Shown piece by piece: positions 1-12,260 of a stretch of 64,000 nt of DNA. Below the pieces are notes generated by a model, which had not been told where the DNA came from, did no database searches, and saw only the letters and a program-made list of their open reading frames with translations. The position numbers and the translations under genes are program-made. This DNA comes from Phoronis australis. Lineage: Eukaryota; Phoronida; Phoronidae. The stretch is from contig NMRA01000019.1 of NCBI GenBank assembly GCA_002633005.1, forward strand, positions 772,343-836,342, written 5' to 3'. Numbering within the stretch: position 1 is the first letter of the stretch; the number at the start of each line of letters is the position of its first letter.

Positions 1-80
1 AAAATACCTTGGAATATAAAATATTTTTCTAGTTCAAATACAGCCTTCTACTTTTCATGATCTTAACTACTTTAGAATTA

Positions 81-222
81 CACGGGCGGCGCAGCACTGA
101 AAAAAACTAGAAGGGGGGGCTAAAGCCCCTCCAGCTCTCTTGTGGTGCGCCGCCTATAGACCATGGGCGGCGCAGCACTGAAAAAAATTGGGGGCTATAG
201 CCCCCTCCCAGCCCATGCAGTA
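81..222. repeat. GC-rich palindromic repeat, tandem dimer, copy 1
   Basis: Two successive units carry the sequence gggcggcgcagcactgaaaa followed by a palindromic core of the type gggggctatagcccc and closed (first unit) by the inverse end ggtgcgccgcc. The same dimeric design recurs near 20.67 and 21.17 kb, so this is a dispersed short palindromic (MITE-like) element. The second unit here is truncated. Confidence 0.7.
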
Positions 223-1973
223 TTGGACTGCCATCTTTGAAAATAACAATCCCCCAACACGCTGTAAGAAATATTTACAAACGACTCTTGACACACCACT
301 CCACGTTTGCAGCCTAGACACACGTCAAAGAAGCCATACGTTAAGAAGTTGCGAACTGGACACGTGACTTGTCTGCTGGCTACAGGTAGAAACTCGGTGG
401 AAAAACTTTGAAAATTGCGATCTGAAAATTACAGCGTTCAAGCAAACGTATTGGTCATTTTGTTATTAATCCTGTTATTAAGCAGAACTTTGTAATACAA
501 ACAATGTCCTCAATTTTGATTAAAATGTTAGTTGGAATCCTGTAATTTTAATAACTTTATCATTGGTAGTTACAGCAAACGATGAAGCGAACGATAATAC
601 TTTTCACCATAAAAAGGATCGATTTGTGTAGTTCATCCGCAGACCTTGTCGATAATTTTGTCAATTTTGACAATCATTCCTGATCAGGTGGTGCCATTTT
701 TAATTTACGAGGCTACTGCATACGTCCACATCCAGACACAAACTTTTGCTCTGGGAATCTGCTGAGTATCTGCATTGACTGGGACAGTTGAAGTTGAATG
801 GAAATAGTTTGTATCCGTCATGAGGTCAAGGGGCACGCAAAGGGACATTTAATAGAAGATTGTCCGTTGTGACAGATTTCTATAATTTGCGTCCGCAAAT
901 ATTTGTGAAGGCAGCGTGAATGGAATAGAGGACGATGCTTTTATAATCGATGTGTGTTTCGTAATAACGGCGATGGTAGAACATTCGAAATTTTGACACA
1001 ACTGTCACAAGCAAAGCCTGAGTCCGTTGTGACTACTGGTTGTAAATACTGGTAGCTTCCACAATGGAGTGCACGCGATTTTCAGTTACGTAATAGACAA
1101 ACTGCAAAATTTGAGGTCGATGTACCTTTTTATTGGTGATTAGTCAAATATATGCGAGTGATACCCTGATAGGAAGACAGATTTTCCCTTGTATTGCTCT
1201 TTTTGTTTTATGACCCCCAATTACATTTTCGCCAGAATATAAATAATAAAAAAGAAGACTGGTTTGCAATGAGACATACTGAGTGTCATTGAATATATTT
1301 CCCATAATTTTTATATGAATATTAAAAGATGTCTATCTTAAGTTTATTTAATGGAAGTCAATTAGTTCTTGAAGATAACATCGACATTTAAACTGTCATT
1401 TAGTATAACCACATATTGTCTTTGATGTTATCTTGACGCCAGACATTTTAAAACATTTCGAATTCAATAACAAGCTGAATATTCGTCACAGGGTATCTCA
1501 CGGGCACTTTGCGCTAATTGTCGTCAAAGTAAATGTAATTCACATTTCTCTGTACGACACACATAGTGACGTATTTGCACAATCGTGCTTTGTCTATGAA
1601 GGCGAAGTGTATGTCATTTCCTCATTCTATTCACAAGTATTTTGTCCATACAGTTGTATATGCATTCCATCATTAAACATAATTGAAAGCAAAGGATTGA
1701 GGTAGAGGTTACAGAGTAGTTCATCATTTGAATACGTCAATTGAATACTAAAACGGTATAATCGGTCACTTAACTTAACTGCACATAACAGATTTTTACA
1801 AATTCAAAAATAAACACCGACAGTTTCCTAGGAATCGTTCGTTTCTGAGAACAATTCTCTGCTGAAAATTCTGCCTACCCAATACCTTTCTTCATTGTGT
1901 GTCATTTGGAATTTCTGCAAGAAAACAAAAAATAGCAATATTGATTTTCAAGACATTGTTCATGAATTCTTAC

Positions 1974-2502
1974 TTGTTAGTCTTTCCTTCCTGTTTTCCA
2001 TCCAGGAATACGGGAACACAGGCTGCATAAGAGGTGCGCCGAATGGCGGGAACAAGCCGGGCTTGTGAGCGGGCACCCTCATGACAGCTCCCAGCCCTCC
2101 AAACATGAAACTTTGGGCCGTCTGCATAGGTGACGGAAAGCCATAGCCAGCTGCCAGCGACCGAGCAAACGATGTCTCCAGCGCCGCTCTATTCGGTGGT
2201 ATATCTTCTGAAGAGGTTTGAGGAAACGGTTGTGTTAAATGTAGCCTAGTCCTGTGAGCTTCCTCGCCGTCCTCGGATTCTTCGTCAGAAGCCTCGCTAT
2301 CTGATGAGCACTGTCCAAGTATATTACTTATGCCAAACGACAATTTCTTGCTGTTTGTTTCCGAGAGCATTTTTTTCGACGTTCGCATTCTCATAATTTC
2401 TTCTGGTGACTTTTTGCAGTCTCCATTGTTTTTATGTATTGTATTGTTTGCTTCCTGTATGATTATAGATCCATTAGACGTCGTATGAGAAGAATGCGAC
2501 AT
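1974..2502 (-). CDS. tlx: TLX-family homeobox protein, first coding exon (homeodomain not in window)
   Basis: Encodes the N-terminal 176 residues of a TLX/C15 (clawless) type homeobox transcription factor, a nuclear DNA-binding regulator of neural and organ patterning. Seen in sequence: an eh1-like Groucho-binding motif LSFGISNILG at residues 54-63, an acidic stretch at about 67-81, the TLX hallmark VMRVPAHKP at 140-148, and FPYSWMENRKERLT at 163-176, matching the FPWMESNRR..KDR.T block that precedes the homeodomain in TLX1-3. The reading ends at a consensus donor (minus-strand aacaa|gtaaga at 1974/1973) in phase 1, where vertebrate TLX genes also have their first intron as I recall. The homeodomain exons would lie at lower coordinates; I found no homeodomain in 1-1973, so the intron exceeds 1.9 kb. 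Start is the first in-frame ATG, at 2502. Family assignment is confident; the specific paralogue is not. Confidence 0.85.
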
Positions 2503-5500
2503 TTTACTAAGCCTATTTGTCCTTTCAGCAGTGACTTGGTTGTTTTCGCTCCAACGTTTAAGAACACCCTAAATAGCAGTCTAGAAGAAGTGTATGACAC
2601 TTCGATCCTTTTTTCTATCTGTCATCATCACCACTGGAGTGTCGTGTTAAAAGCAGTTTATAAACAATTCGCCAAAGCGTTATTTCCAAGTCGCACGAAA
2701 TGACGATCGCTGATTGGTTAAAAGGAAGGTCATTTTGTTGCACGGTTTTTTGAATTAGGTGAGAGAAATTACGCTACACGTTACTCTACTAAAATGTAGC
2801 ACTTATGCCATGGCATATATTTAGCGTTTACTCTTGTTTTGTAAAAATGGTTTTTGCAAAATATTTCTGTATATTTCTGTTTTCCATTACTCAGTGCTTC
2901 ATTATAATATCTGACCACGCCCTCATGGACGTTATTAGCAGTATGATGGATGCCAGACATGATTAGCAATTAAGGTCTTTAAGAAAACTATTTGTTCAAA
3001 GTCAGCTCTCGGAACGTCGGTGTAACCGATCGAGTTTAACAGATGGGTCGATACTTAAACAGCGCTCGTTAAATTGATTACATTAAAATTATTGTGTTTA
3101 ATAGTTTAATATTGCGCTATTGAGACACTAGTCATACAAGCGGATGATGCTAGAAAAATCAAATTAGAATGTTTTTAACATGATTAAAAACGAGCAGTGC
3201 CAAGTGGCTGGTTGATAAAAACAAAGAGGATGGCAGTTTCATACTCTATTAAGGTTAAAGGAGATTACGCCAAGGCATATGGTCAGAGAGTCTCAACGTG
3301 GAAGCGATATGAAGTGGTTATTGTAAAGAATCTGAAGAGAACGTATTAAAACTGCTTTTAAAACAACTTGATGCTGAATGTAACAATCACACAAAGTAAT
3401 GTTAGGACGGGTATTTTAAGGCTTATTAATTTTTGAAAACTTTCAACTGGGAGACACTGCAACAACGATTTGCTGCCATGTGTTAAGATACGTTTACGAT
3501 ATCATTTTGCATGTGCAAAATTTTGAAGAAAAAGACATTTTTCTGTTTAAAAGTTAGATGCAACTGAGGCAGGCCTGCTTGTATTCCACACTGAACATTC
3601 AAACGTGCGTAAAACAACTGAAGTTTAGTACCACGTTTGAGTAAATACCCGAACCAGTAGTCTTAAAATAAATGAAACCTGGCTTATATCATTTAGCTCA
3701 CCATTTTGTCTTTCGCACGTTCACACTCTCTCTGTCTCAGCGCGGAGGGTCTCATGCGTTCTTGCTGTGTCTATCAGCTTGAGCTGTTTGTATACAAGAA
3801 GACATTGTCCAGAAATGGCATTTCACTCGTATGTCTGTGAAGGAGCTGTCTTTAATTTAGGCTATAGACGTATTCATTTAATTTAATCAGTTTCTGTTCT
3901 TTGTAGCTAATTCATCAACATTTACAAGAACAAACACGAAAGTCCCTTATCGACGTCTTCTGTCTTGAGAGTTAAAAACGTTTAAGATTGCGAAGAAAAT
4001 GATAGCGGTCACAAAATCTAACGTTCATTAGTCGTAATAAAAGAACTCACAGTGGTCTTTCTGGTTTTCAAAACAAATTTAATACATTTTGTCGTTTATT
4101 GGTTTTATCATTTTGAAAGAAAATCACGGAGTGTTGAGAAAGTTATTCATAGCTTTATGCTCTTTATTTAACGAGGTGGCTTGTTGGTACACAGTTTAAA
4201 ATATCTATTATTACAAATTTACTTCGTTTAAGTGTATTTCAGTGTTGTTCAAAATTTTTGAAACACTTCAGTTGCTTTCACAATCAGATAACGGGAACTG
4301 AAATGTAAAACGTATGCTGTTAAATGTTGCTGAAACACTGCCATTGCCGCAGCTCAGTATACTTTGTCGTCTATTTACAGTGATGTAAACACGTCTCAAA
4401 GATAAGTTACTTAGCGGAAATGCTGCGTTAATAAAACTTAAATCGATGCCGCGTCTTGATAGTGTCACAAGCAGTTGAAGTTCTATAACGGACCAGGCGA
4501 CCGTTCCGGCTATTTGAAAACTTACTCATAGACGTGTTACGTATTTTACGAAGACATCGTTGACATGCGCAGTGAAAGAGTGACGTCACTGGCCTTATTG
4601 CTTTCTCTTTAGATTCAATTGCAGATAAAATGAAAGAATGCACCGGCGCACATAATTTCGATCAACACTTCATGAAGTTCACAAAGGTCATCAACTAGGA
4701 TCTCCCTGATGTTAACAATATTCAGTTACGCTCGCTCAAATTTTTACCGACAAAGCTGTTTCACACCAAGTAATGTCACGCGCCCGCTTGTATTGTTTTC
4801 CTATTTGTCCGACATGGTGACCCAATATCCAATGCGTGCGTTCGAAACTTTTCAGTTATCAAGCTTCAAAAAATGCAATTTACAAATTTTAGAAGGCTAT
4901 TGCCCATCAGTTATCGCTTGACACCATCCAAAAGAACTTATTTAAGTTGCTTTTTTAATAATCGCCAAGATCGTCTGTTTATGCTTTCGCTCAAGTATCC
5001 TGCATTTTAACCACCTGTACTGCCTCGTTTACAGTAAAAAATCTCTTATTTTCTGGTTTGGAAGGCCAGGATAACAAAGAATTGTCGTGGCAGTAAGCGT
5101 CAACTTCAAAACCGTGACTCCTATCAAGTAGCGTTATCATGGATGTTTAGTTTGGATAGTTATGTTTGTTAATCACTTGTCAAATTTGACTTTGAATACT
5201 AAAACAATTTTAAGAAATGAACATTTTGGTCTTCTTTTCTCATTCAAGGTTGTCAAAATAATTAGTTCACGTCTAGTACCATGTTGAATAGGTGCGCCGC
5301 ATGAATTCGTAGTAGCACAAAAACCATCACGAACAAATAATACATGCATATTTTAAATGACTGAAAGTTAAAGCATCGAAGGATAGATATAATTACCACT
5401 TTTTCGTGACAGGTTGTCGGTCAACCCACTTTAGGTGTCCGACCATACCGTACTTACCAACTCCTCATGTACAGGGTGTCAATGCTAAACCAGATCCATC

Positions 5501-6500
5501 ATGTTTACTTTAATAGACTCGGCGGACATTGATCATCATTACGTTACAGTTGACATCATTGAAATTGGATCCGCCATTAACGTGTCCATTTTATTGCGAA
5601 AACTATTGCTACAGACGTCGTTGTCTTTATAATTTTCGATTCGCATGATACAGTCGATGGTTGGTACTTGTTTATTGACATTCTAGCGTTGCTCTCATTA
5701 CGTCTACCAATACCCTCGCCGCATCTTCTAGTGGTAAATATTGTTGGAGTTCTGTTTATCCGAGTTCATTCCAGTAATCCCATTTAAATTATTCTGCCAT
5801 AGGAATAAGCAACCAAGTAAATTTCGGATATGAAGAAATTGTTCACATACGCCAAACTGTGAGAAAGCGCCACGGCCCAAAGTGAACAGATGCGATTTCG
5901 CTTAAATAATCTCTTAAAGTGACATAATCGACGAGAAAACTGGATTTCTGAGATCAGTCCCAACTCACCACCTCAGCGGTCGAGGAGTTAAATCCCACCC
6001 ATAAATAGCAGAGTATTGTAAGCGCATTTAAGTGGTAAAATCAATGGCCGATTTGTAATAAAATCACCAAGCACACTCTTGTCAAAGATAATAACTAAAA
6101 ATCCCACTGAACAGTATTCCCAAAACTGCGTTTTTCGGCCGTAAAACCGATAAATGTGCCTTTTAGTAAGCGGCCTAGCCATTCACATTGTCAAACAAAC
6201 TTAAAATTATTATTGGAATGAAATGTGTTAAAATGCACGTATTTCAGTTTCTATGGAAGCTTTCGAGCTGGTTCAGAGGCTGACTTTGATCAGAAGAAAC
6301 AAAATAGTGTTATGGCTTTACACTATTTTGTCGGAAGCTTTGGCGCTGACAGAGGGTGATTTTGAACAGAAGGTACGAAATAGTTTTATGGCTCTGTACT
6401 ATTTCGTCGGGTGCTGTGACTTCCGCTTGATGTGTTCTCGAATTTGTAGAATATTTACAATTTTGCTACATTTCTCTCTCCGGAAACTGCCCTCGTTGTT
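2503..6500. other. Gene-free AT-rich stretch upstream of the TLX exon
   Basis: This stretch is upstream of the minus-strand TLX exon and may hold its promoter and 5' UTR. I saw no exon with convincing splice signals or protein-like composition. A palindromic CRE-type octamer lies at 4581-4588. Small hairpin-like duplications occur at about 6300-6410, where two similar segments can each fold back. Confidence 0.5.
4581..4588. promoter_or_regulatory. CRE-type palindrome
   Basis: The octamer tgacgtca is a full CREB/ATF consensus site about 2 kb upstream of the TLX start codon. An octamer is expected by chance once per 65 kb, so the functional claim is weak. Confidence 0.15.
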
Positions 6501-6528
6501 ACAATTGCATCACGGTCAACTAGCCTCA

Positions 6529-6935
6529 GGGCCTGGTTTCTAATCTTTGTACTCGAAACGAACTCGAAACTATTTTTGGCAATTTCTCTGCTCCTTTTGT
6601 GCTAACGTAAGATAATTGGTTATCAGAATGTGCTCGAATACATTATAGTTTATGCATAGGCGTTTCTAGTTTAAGTTTGCCCTTGAAGACCCTTATATTT
6701 GTGCTACAAACTCGAGTAAAAACTCGAAATTTCGAGTTCAAACTCGAACTTATTGCTTTAATATTGGGTTTACAAACTGTGAACTAAGGGCAATAAATTA
6801 TCTACGTAAGTTATTGTGTACTCGAGCATAGAATAATAGCCACTTATCTTGAGTTCGCCCAAAAGTAGAGTAGAAAATGCCAAACCTAATTTCGAGTTCC
6901 ATTTCAAGTAAAAAGATTGGAGACCGGGCCCAGAG
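6529..6935. mobile_element. Foldback element rich in actcgaa motifs
   Basis: The left end (gggcctggtttctaatcttt) is repeated in inverse form at the right end (agattggagaccgggccc). Inside, imperfect inverted arms carry repeated ctcgaa/ttcgag words and matching blocks such as ctcgaatacattatag against its inverse near 6820. Size about 0.4 kb with no coding capacity, typical of a non-autonomous foldback or MITE element. Confidence 0.6.
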
Positions 6936-8370
6936 TTATTTTGGACAGATGTAACATAGTCATGATTGTTTGACCACACACATTATCTCCACGCTCGATG
7001 ACCAATCGGTGTCTTTTCATGGTCAAACCACATCATCAGCGGTGTCATCTTGTCTGTTTGTGCAATAAATATTCGTGTATTTTGGTAAATTTGCATCCTC
7101 GAAAAAGTTGACGCAGCAAAAAGGTCTCTGTTGTGCAGAAAAGATTTCCACCGATGTATTTTTTCGCAGCGAAAAAGTTTCCGCGTGAGATAAACGTTTT
7201 TGCTATGGCGAAATGATTGCTTTCTTTCGTCTTTTTCGGAGGCGGATTTTTTTCCAGCTGACATATAAACGGTTCACAAATGTGTTTAAGAATGAAATGT
7301 TTAACGTTGGACCAACGAGATGGCTTTAGTTAAAATAAACATTTCGTACGTACACATCTCGGCATTTGAATCCTTATACAACTTCTTCACCCAATTAATT
7401 TCCATGGAAAACCTTTTTAACGTGCCTGGCATCAGTTCGATATCTATCATAACACCTGTTTAAGTCAGCTATAGGAAATGGCAATAAGAAATGAAAACCA
7501 ACCATTACCGGTTTAAAGACATGCTAATGGTATATTTGACAGATTGAATATTTTTTAATCTGAAGAAAATTTTGCCATTTCCTATGGCACCTGGTACGGA
7601 AGTGCGTTGGTACATTTCACCTTTCTAAGCAGGCCGGGCTCCTAATTGTTACTTGCGTAATGTTTGGTGTTATGAATGATAATAATTGATAACGCATTTA
7701 TTTCCACAATTTAAATTTATTTCTTAGAAGTGTGAGAAGGAATGCGTTTATTATTAATTTTTTAGTTCCTGTGCCAATTTAGAAATGATAAGCTATTTTT
7801 GTTCTCTTTCAACCCTAGTAAGTTTTTCAAGTTTTTCTTTCCCTTATGAAACAGATTTTATTTTAGAGTCGAATAAAGTTACTGCACTAAAATTTTGTTC
7901 TAAGGTACAAAAATTTTACTCTTTAGCTTTTAGGATTTTTCGAAAGCCTAAGTTAATTTTTAGTTTTGAGAAAGGCAGAACTCTGATTTTCTTTGTAAAA
8001 AGTGTTTTGACTCTGAATACATATATGCTTATTCTGACTGCTCCATTTCAAAATACGAGTGAACGTATTAAAATTGACTATTTTTTAAAATTGGCTATAT
8101 TTCCGAAATGCCTCGCTATGAATGTATTAAAGCGCAACTTACATAACAGGCTTAACAATCGTTCATAATCAGCCTGACTTTAATGTTACTAGCCAGCATT
8201 TAACGATGATCGAAGAGGTTAGAATACTTTAAAACGAAACCAATCAGCATTACATTTGATTTAGTGTGACAACTAAATTAAAATTCGGTAAATGCCGATT
8301 CGATCAGCACGTGCTCCAGTGTTGCGATGCATGGGCTAAATATTTTGATTATACAACATGACGTTTGTTG

Positions 8371-8416
<46 letters not shown>

Positions 8417-10578
8417 CCTTTTCATTCATAATGGTATTATAATTATCGTGGTTGTTGTTTTTGTTGTCATTACTAAACAAGGCATAAACATAAAAGCTAT
8501 GTAAAAACGGGAGCCTTTATCACATTATTGAAACAACTGATATATTTGTCACCAATTGGAGTTATTTGATGTTTTGAATAAATAAAAAGGAGATAGTGTC
8601 GTTTAAATTTTGTTTGAGATACTCAGCGGATTTTTAAGGATGTCACCATGCGCACTCAACTGCACTAGTAATCAGGGTCAAACTAACTCCCCAATGCCGA
8701 ATGCATAATTGTTCGTGAATCCGACCTAAACGTTGACTGCTCATAACCTCGGCAGTTTAATCCACTGTCTATCGCAATTCTTAATTAAGATGTATGGCTC
8801 TCTCTTAATGAGGTCGTAATAGAGTTGTTATTAAAGATGATATTTTGAATAAATGGACTAATTTATCATGTGGTCGCGTATCGACAACTGTTGTGGTCAT
8901 GTTCAAATTGAAATCTAGAGTCTTCTCCATTTTTGGTTTACCGTTTGCGACTTGTTAAGATAAACCTGGAAGTGCCACAGTTCGCATCACTTCACCACAG
9001 AGTCACGTCAATCCTTTGAGCACAATGGCCTCTTCTTTATCGGTGGATATCTTGCTTTATGACACGGGAAAAGAGGTGTAATTCGACAGATGGCTTCCAA
9101 CTATTCAGATCAGTTTATGAAAGTATACTTGTTGATGATCAGCTATTATGACACTAAACTGACATTTCCCGGAGAGTTTATACGAACAGACCAGAAGGAA
9201 ATTGGTACTATTAACCACCAGTCACATCAAATTGTGAAGATGGTTTGTGCGCGATAGTCCAAGGCAACATTTCGCACAATACATGAAAAATTCCTCGAAT
9301 ACGGTGAGTGAAAATGTTATTGTAACACCTAATTTTCTACGCCGATGGCCCAATTTCCTAGTAAATAAAATGTGCAAAGAACAAAATTTATTTGAAAAAA
9401 TCAATCGACCACATTTCGACGGTCCAGTTATACTTGCTAGATAATTCAATCTGGTTTGAAGAGTCACTGCTTCTAAGAGATCGTACGCTGTCTTGAAAAT
9501 TTAGTGTCACAATATCAATTGTAGAAGCCCGGCATTTCAGGGTATCCAGTGCAAAAACAATGGCGTGTGACCTTAAAAAACCTGGTGGGAAGATTCGTAT
9601 TATAATTAACTATAACAGTCATTTCTTTATGCATCCAACTTTATCGTCACTTTTAAAGGAACAGATGTTTAAAATTGAGAACGGAACCTAAAATAAAGAA
9701 AACTACTGTACGTTGCTTCATTTTTTTTGTTCGAGCGAATTTTAAAAGGCCGAAAGATACCTCCATGATATAAAACAACCAAAACTATTAAAGGCATTAT
9801 ACCTTTCACAGTCGAGAAAAACAAAGGAAAAGGCTTTGATAGACATTTGTCATTATTAGCCTTGATTTGCAAATGCCCATTAATTGCACGGACCATTTTA
9901 TTCAATTTTTGACGATAAATTATTTGTCATTTCGCCTTTGCTATTACCATTCCGACGGAGCTTCAATGGTCATTTAGTTAACAGAAAACTCCATTATACG
10001 GACAAACGATTGTTCAACTCGCGTGCTCAGAGCACTTTGTTACTGCAAAACAGTGGTTAAGCATAGTTAGTGTGTTTAACAGCGTCTTGAGGTGTTACTC
10101 CATGCAATAATGTGTCCCGATGGAATTCAATTAACGGACAATCATTCAAACATTATGCAGTATAGTTGATGGGTCGCCCACTATTAGTTTATGAGCGCAA
10201 TATAATTAGCGCTTATAGCAGTCTGTTCGCTTATCTCGCATAAATAAGCGAGCACTGAAGAAATTTGATGACGAAACCACACGCCACTCAACAAGATGCA
10301 AAACATCAATTGCGAAATTATTGACAGTTAATTTTGGCTTGTTTATTTTCTTAAATAAATAGTGCATTGATCTGAGAAATTCTGTTATATGTTTGAGGGC
10401 TAAAGTTTTCTATTTCAAACTTGAGTCCCATATTTCAGCTGCCAGTAAAACAACAGTTACAACAATATACATCTTCATGTACGTTTTAAAACAGACCACG
10501 AAGTAGGGCGGACTTATTTGTGGTCAAAACTCTCAAATGGTATTCTCTTGTATTTGGGTATACATAAGCAGATGCAGA
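6936..10578. other. Gene-free AT-rich stretch
   Basis: No supportable gene. It contains a (tta)n microsatellite and several open frames without splice signals, motifs or protein-like composition, including one of 127 codons at 7785-8168 that begins with a plausible ATG but is rich in Phe/Leu/Lys as expected of AT-rich noncoding DNA. Confidence 0.5.
8378..8416. repeat. (TTA)n microsatellite
   Basis: About 13 uninterrupted tta/att triplets. Simple repeat with no coding role. Confidence 0.9.
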
Positions 10579-10892
10579 GTGTTCCATCGAAACAGAAACC
10601 CCGGTGTAAAACAGATATCCCGGAGTCGAAAACAGACTCCCGTACCTTCAAAACAGGTAACCAGCTCGAAAAACACGAAACCCGGCCTTTAAAATAGGAA
10701 TCCCGGAGATCGGACAGCAAACCGGGGCGGGGGGGGGGCAAAAAAATTGTCCGGGGTTTCCTGTACAATCCCCGGAGTTCCTGTTTTAAAGGTCGGGGTT
10801 CGTGTTTTTCGAATTGTTTTGAAGGTGCGGGAGTTTGTTTTTCGACTCCGGAATATCTGTTTTACACCGGGGTTCCTGTTTTGATGGAACAC
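10579..10892. mobile_element. GC-rich foldback element
   Basis: Inverted arms of about 140 bp: the left arm starts gtgttccatcgaaacag and the right arm ends ctgttttgatggaacac. Internal blocks (caccggggtt, gactccggaatatctg, gttttgaaggt) match across the axis. The loop holds a run of about 10 G. Repeated cccggag/ctccgg words separate the blocks. No coding potential. Confidence 0.75.
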
Positions 10893-11015
10893 CCTGAGAT
10901 GGGACACTTCGGTATTTGATTTTTTTTAATAATATCGATCCAATTTCCGCGCTGGTCAACTGGTGTATATTTCTGCTAGGTAGTAATTACAGGATCAGTT
11001 TGGGTTGTGTCAATT

Positions 11016-11754
11016 TTATTTCTGGGAAACATTCATAAACACTTCAATCTCTTTGCTGTTACATTTGGTGCCTAAGCTGTACCGAATATCACTTTTAAAA
11101 GCATCCTTAAAGCATCCCTTTTTGATAAAATTCCAGGAATTTCGTTCATTTCCCTTGGTTTCCTTCGATATCCTGGGTTTCTTTCCCCCCGCTCTGTTTA
11201 CCCGGCGGCGACGTCGGCGCCTTGTGCTTGCGGAACTTGACTGTGAAGTACTTCCGTTGTCTTTGGATTTCGACGAGACTTTCGCTCGTCTCTGTCGTCG
11301 CTGTTTCTTCGTTACTGACTTACTCGTTCTTTGGCTCCTTTTCTTGAGTGGACTTCTGGAGGAGAATGGAGTTTTTCTCCTCTCGGACCAAGTAGAACCG
11401 CTCTTTGATTTGCGTTTCTTGCCCATTGATTTTCGAAATTTAACTCCTTGATTAGTGCCCTTGCTTGCACCAATTTTCCTACGCCTGTTTCTTGATCGTT
11501 TGGCGCGACCTTTTTCAGCCACCGGACTCGATGATAGCTTACTCTTGCCAGGTGACCTTGATTTACGGGATCTGCTACTTCGGCTTCTTTTTTTTGACGA
11601 TCTTCGACTGCGACTGCCACTGCGACTACCTGGAGTTTTCCCTCGGTTGTTCACGGGACACTCACCGCAACACTTCGACTCTTTTCCTTTGTGACAATAG
11701 CAGCCGCACTTGCGACAACGGTATGGATTATTTCCCCGTCTGCCAGATGACGAC
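11016..11754 (-). CDS. Cys-cluster, Arg/Ser-rich basic protein, last coding exon
   Basis: Not recognised as a known family. The exon encodes 245 residues to a stop at 11016. It opens with a compact Cys cluster (C-x2-C-x-C-x-C-x7-C-C-x2-C, including CRKCGCYCHKG) that could bind zinc. A long Arg/Ser/Lys-rich tract with RS-type repeats follows, and a less biased tail. The acceptor is minus-strand ctccttttttcccag|g at 11754, with a strong pyrimidine tract, entered in phase 2. It joins in phase with the exon ending at 14100. The RS/basic composition suggests a nuclear RNA- or chromatin-associated protein, but this is inference from composition only. Frames on the opposite strand here are shadows of this exon. 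Confidence 0.6.
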
Positions 11755-11835
11755 CTGGGAAAAAAGGAGAGCTTGTTTTTTTGCTCAGAAAGTAATAAAA
11801 TTAACATCTACTACTAATTAGAGTGTCTTGCCTTT

Positions 11836-11871
11836 GCAATTCGGTGCCCAAATGCGTGGGCACCGAATTGC
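11836..11871. repeat. Perfect 15-bp hairpin
   Basis: Stem gcaattcggtgccca, loop aatgcg, stem tgggcaccgaattgc: 15 perfect pairs with a 6-nt loop. It lies in the intron of the Cys/RS-rich gene, about 80 bp before the acceptor of its last exon on the minus strand. Confidence 0.8.
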
Positions 11872-12260
11872 TTAAAATGGTCAGTTTGTTGTGGCATGTA
11901 CGCAATCTCGTGGAAGACGAACCGTTGACTGAAGAATCGGCAAAAACGAGATGATTGCTACCCTCTTTGTGTTACTATTGTGACTCACTCTTATTGTCAA
12001 ACTCTATGGACTTCACAGTACTGTGCTGCCTTGTTCAGAGTGAGTGTCATTTTGTTATGCAAATTTGTATGTAAGTTGTGCTGGGATTTTCCTACATGAG
12101 TTCAGTTTGACTGACACTGGATAGCCGACTGAGAATTTCTTCAATAAACTATTTCTGACCGTTTTACTTGAAGTTTAACTGACTTTGGCTGACAGGACCG
12201 TAACATGACGCTGCATATTTCAAGGCGCCGAAAGCCGTAGCCAAACAACTACTGTAGCTG

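Noticed and set aside
1-1973. TLX homeodomain exon within the window
   Set aside because: No minus-strand sequence here encodes a WFQNRR-type helix or a matching acceptor.
7785-8168. 127-codon plus-strand open frame
   Set aside because: No motif, no neighbouring exon with matching phase, and a composition (Phe, Leu, Lys, Ser) expected from AT-rich noncoding DNA.
8378-8416. CRISPR-like or regulatory array
   Set aside because: It is a plain trinucleotide microsatellite; no direct repeats with unique spacers occur anywhere in the window, as expected for an animal genome.
9222-9467. Overlapping open frames on both strands at about 9.2-9.5 kb
   Set aside because: Mirror-image shadows of each other without splice signals or recognisable sequence.
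11455-11821. Plus-strand open frames opposite the Cys/RS-rich exon
   Set aside because: They are antisense shadows produced by the biased Arg/Ser codons of the minus-strand exon.
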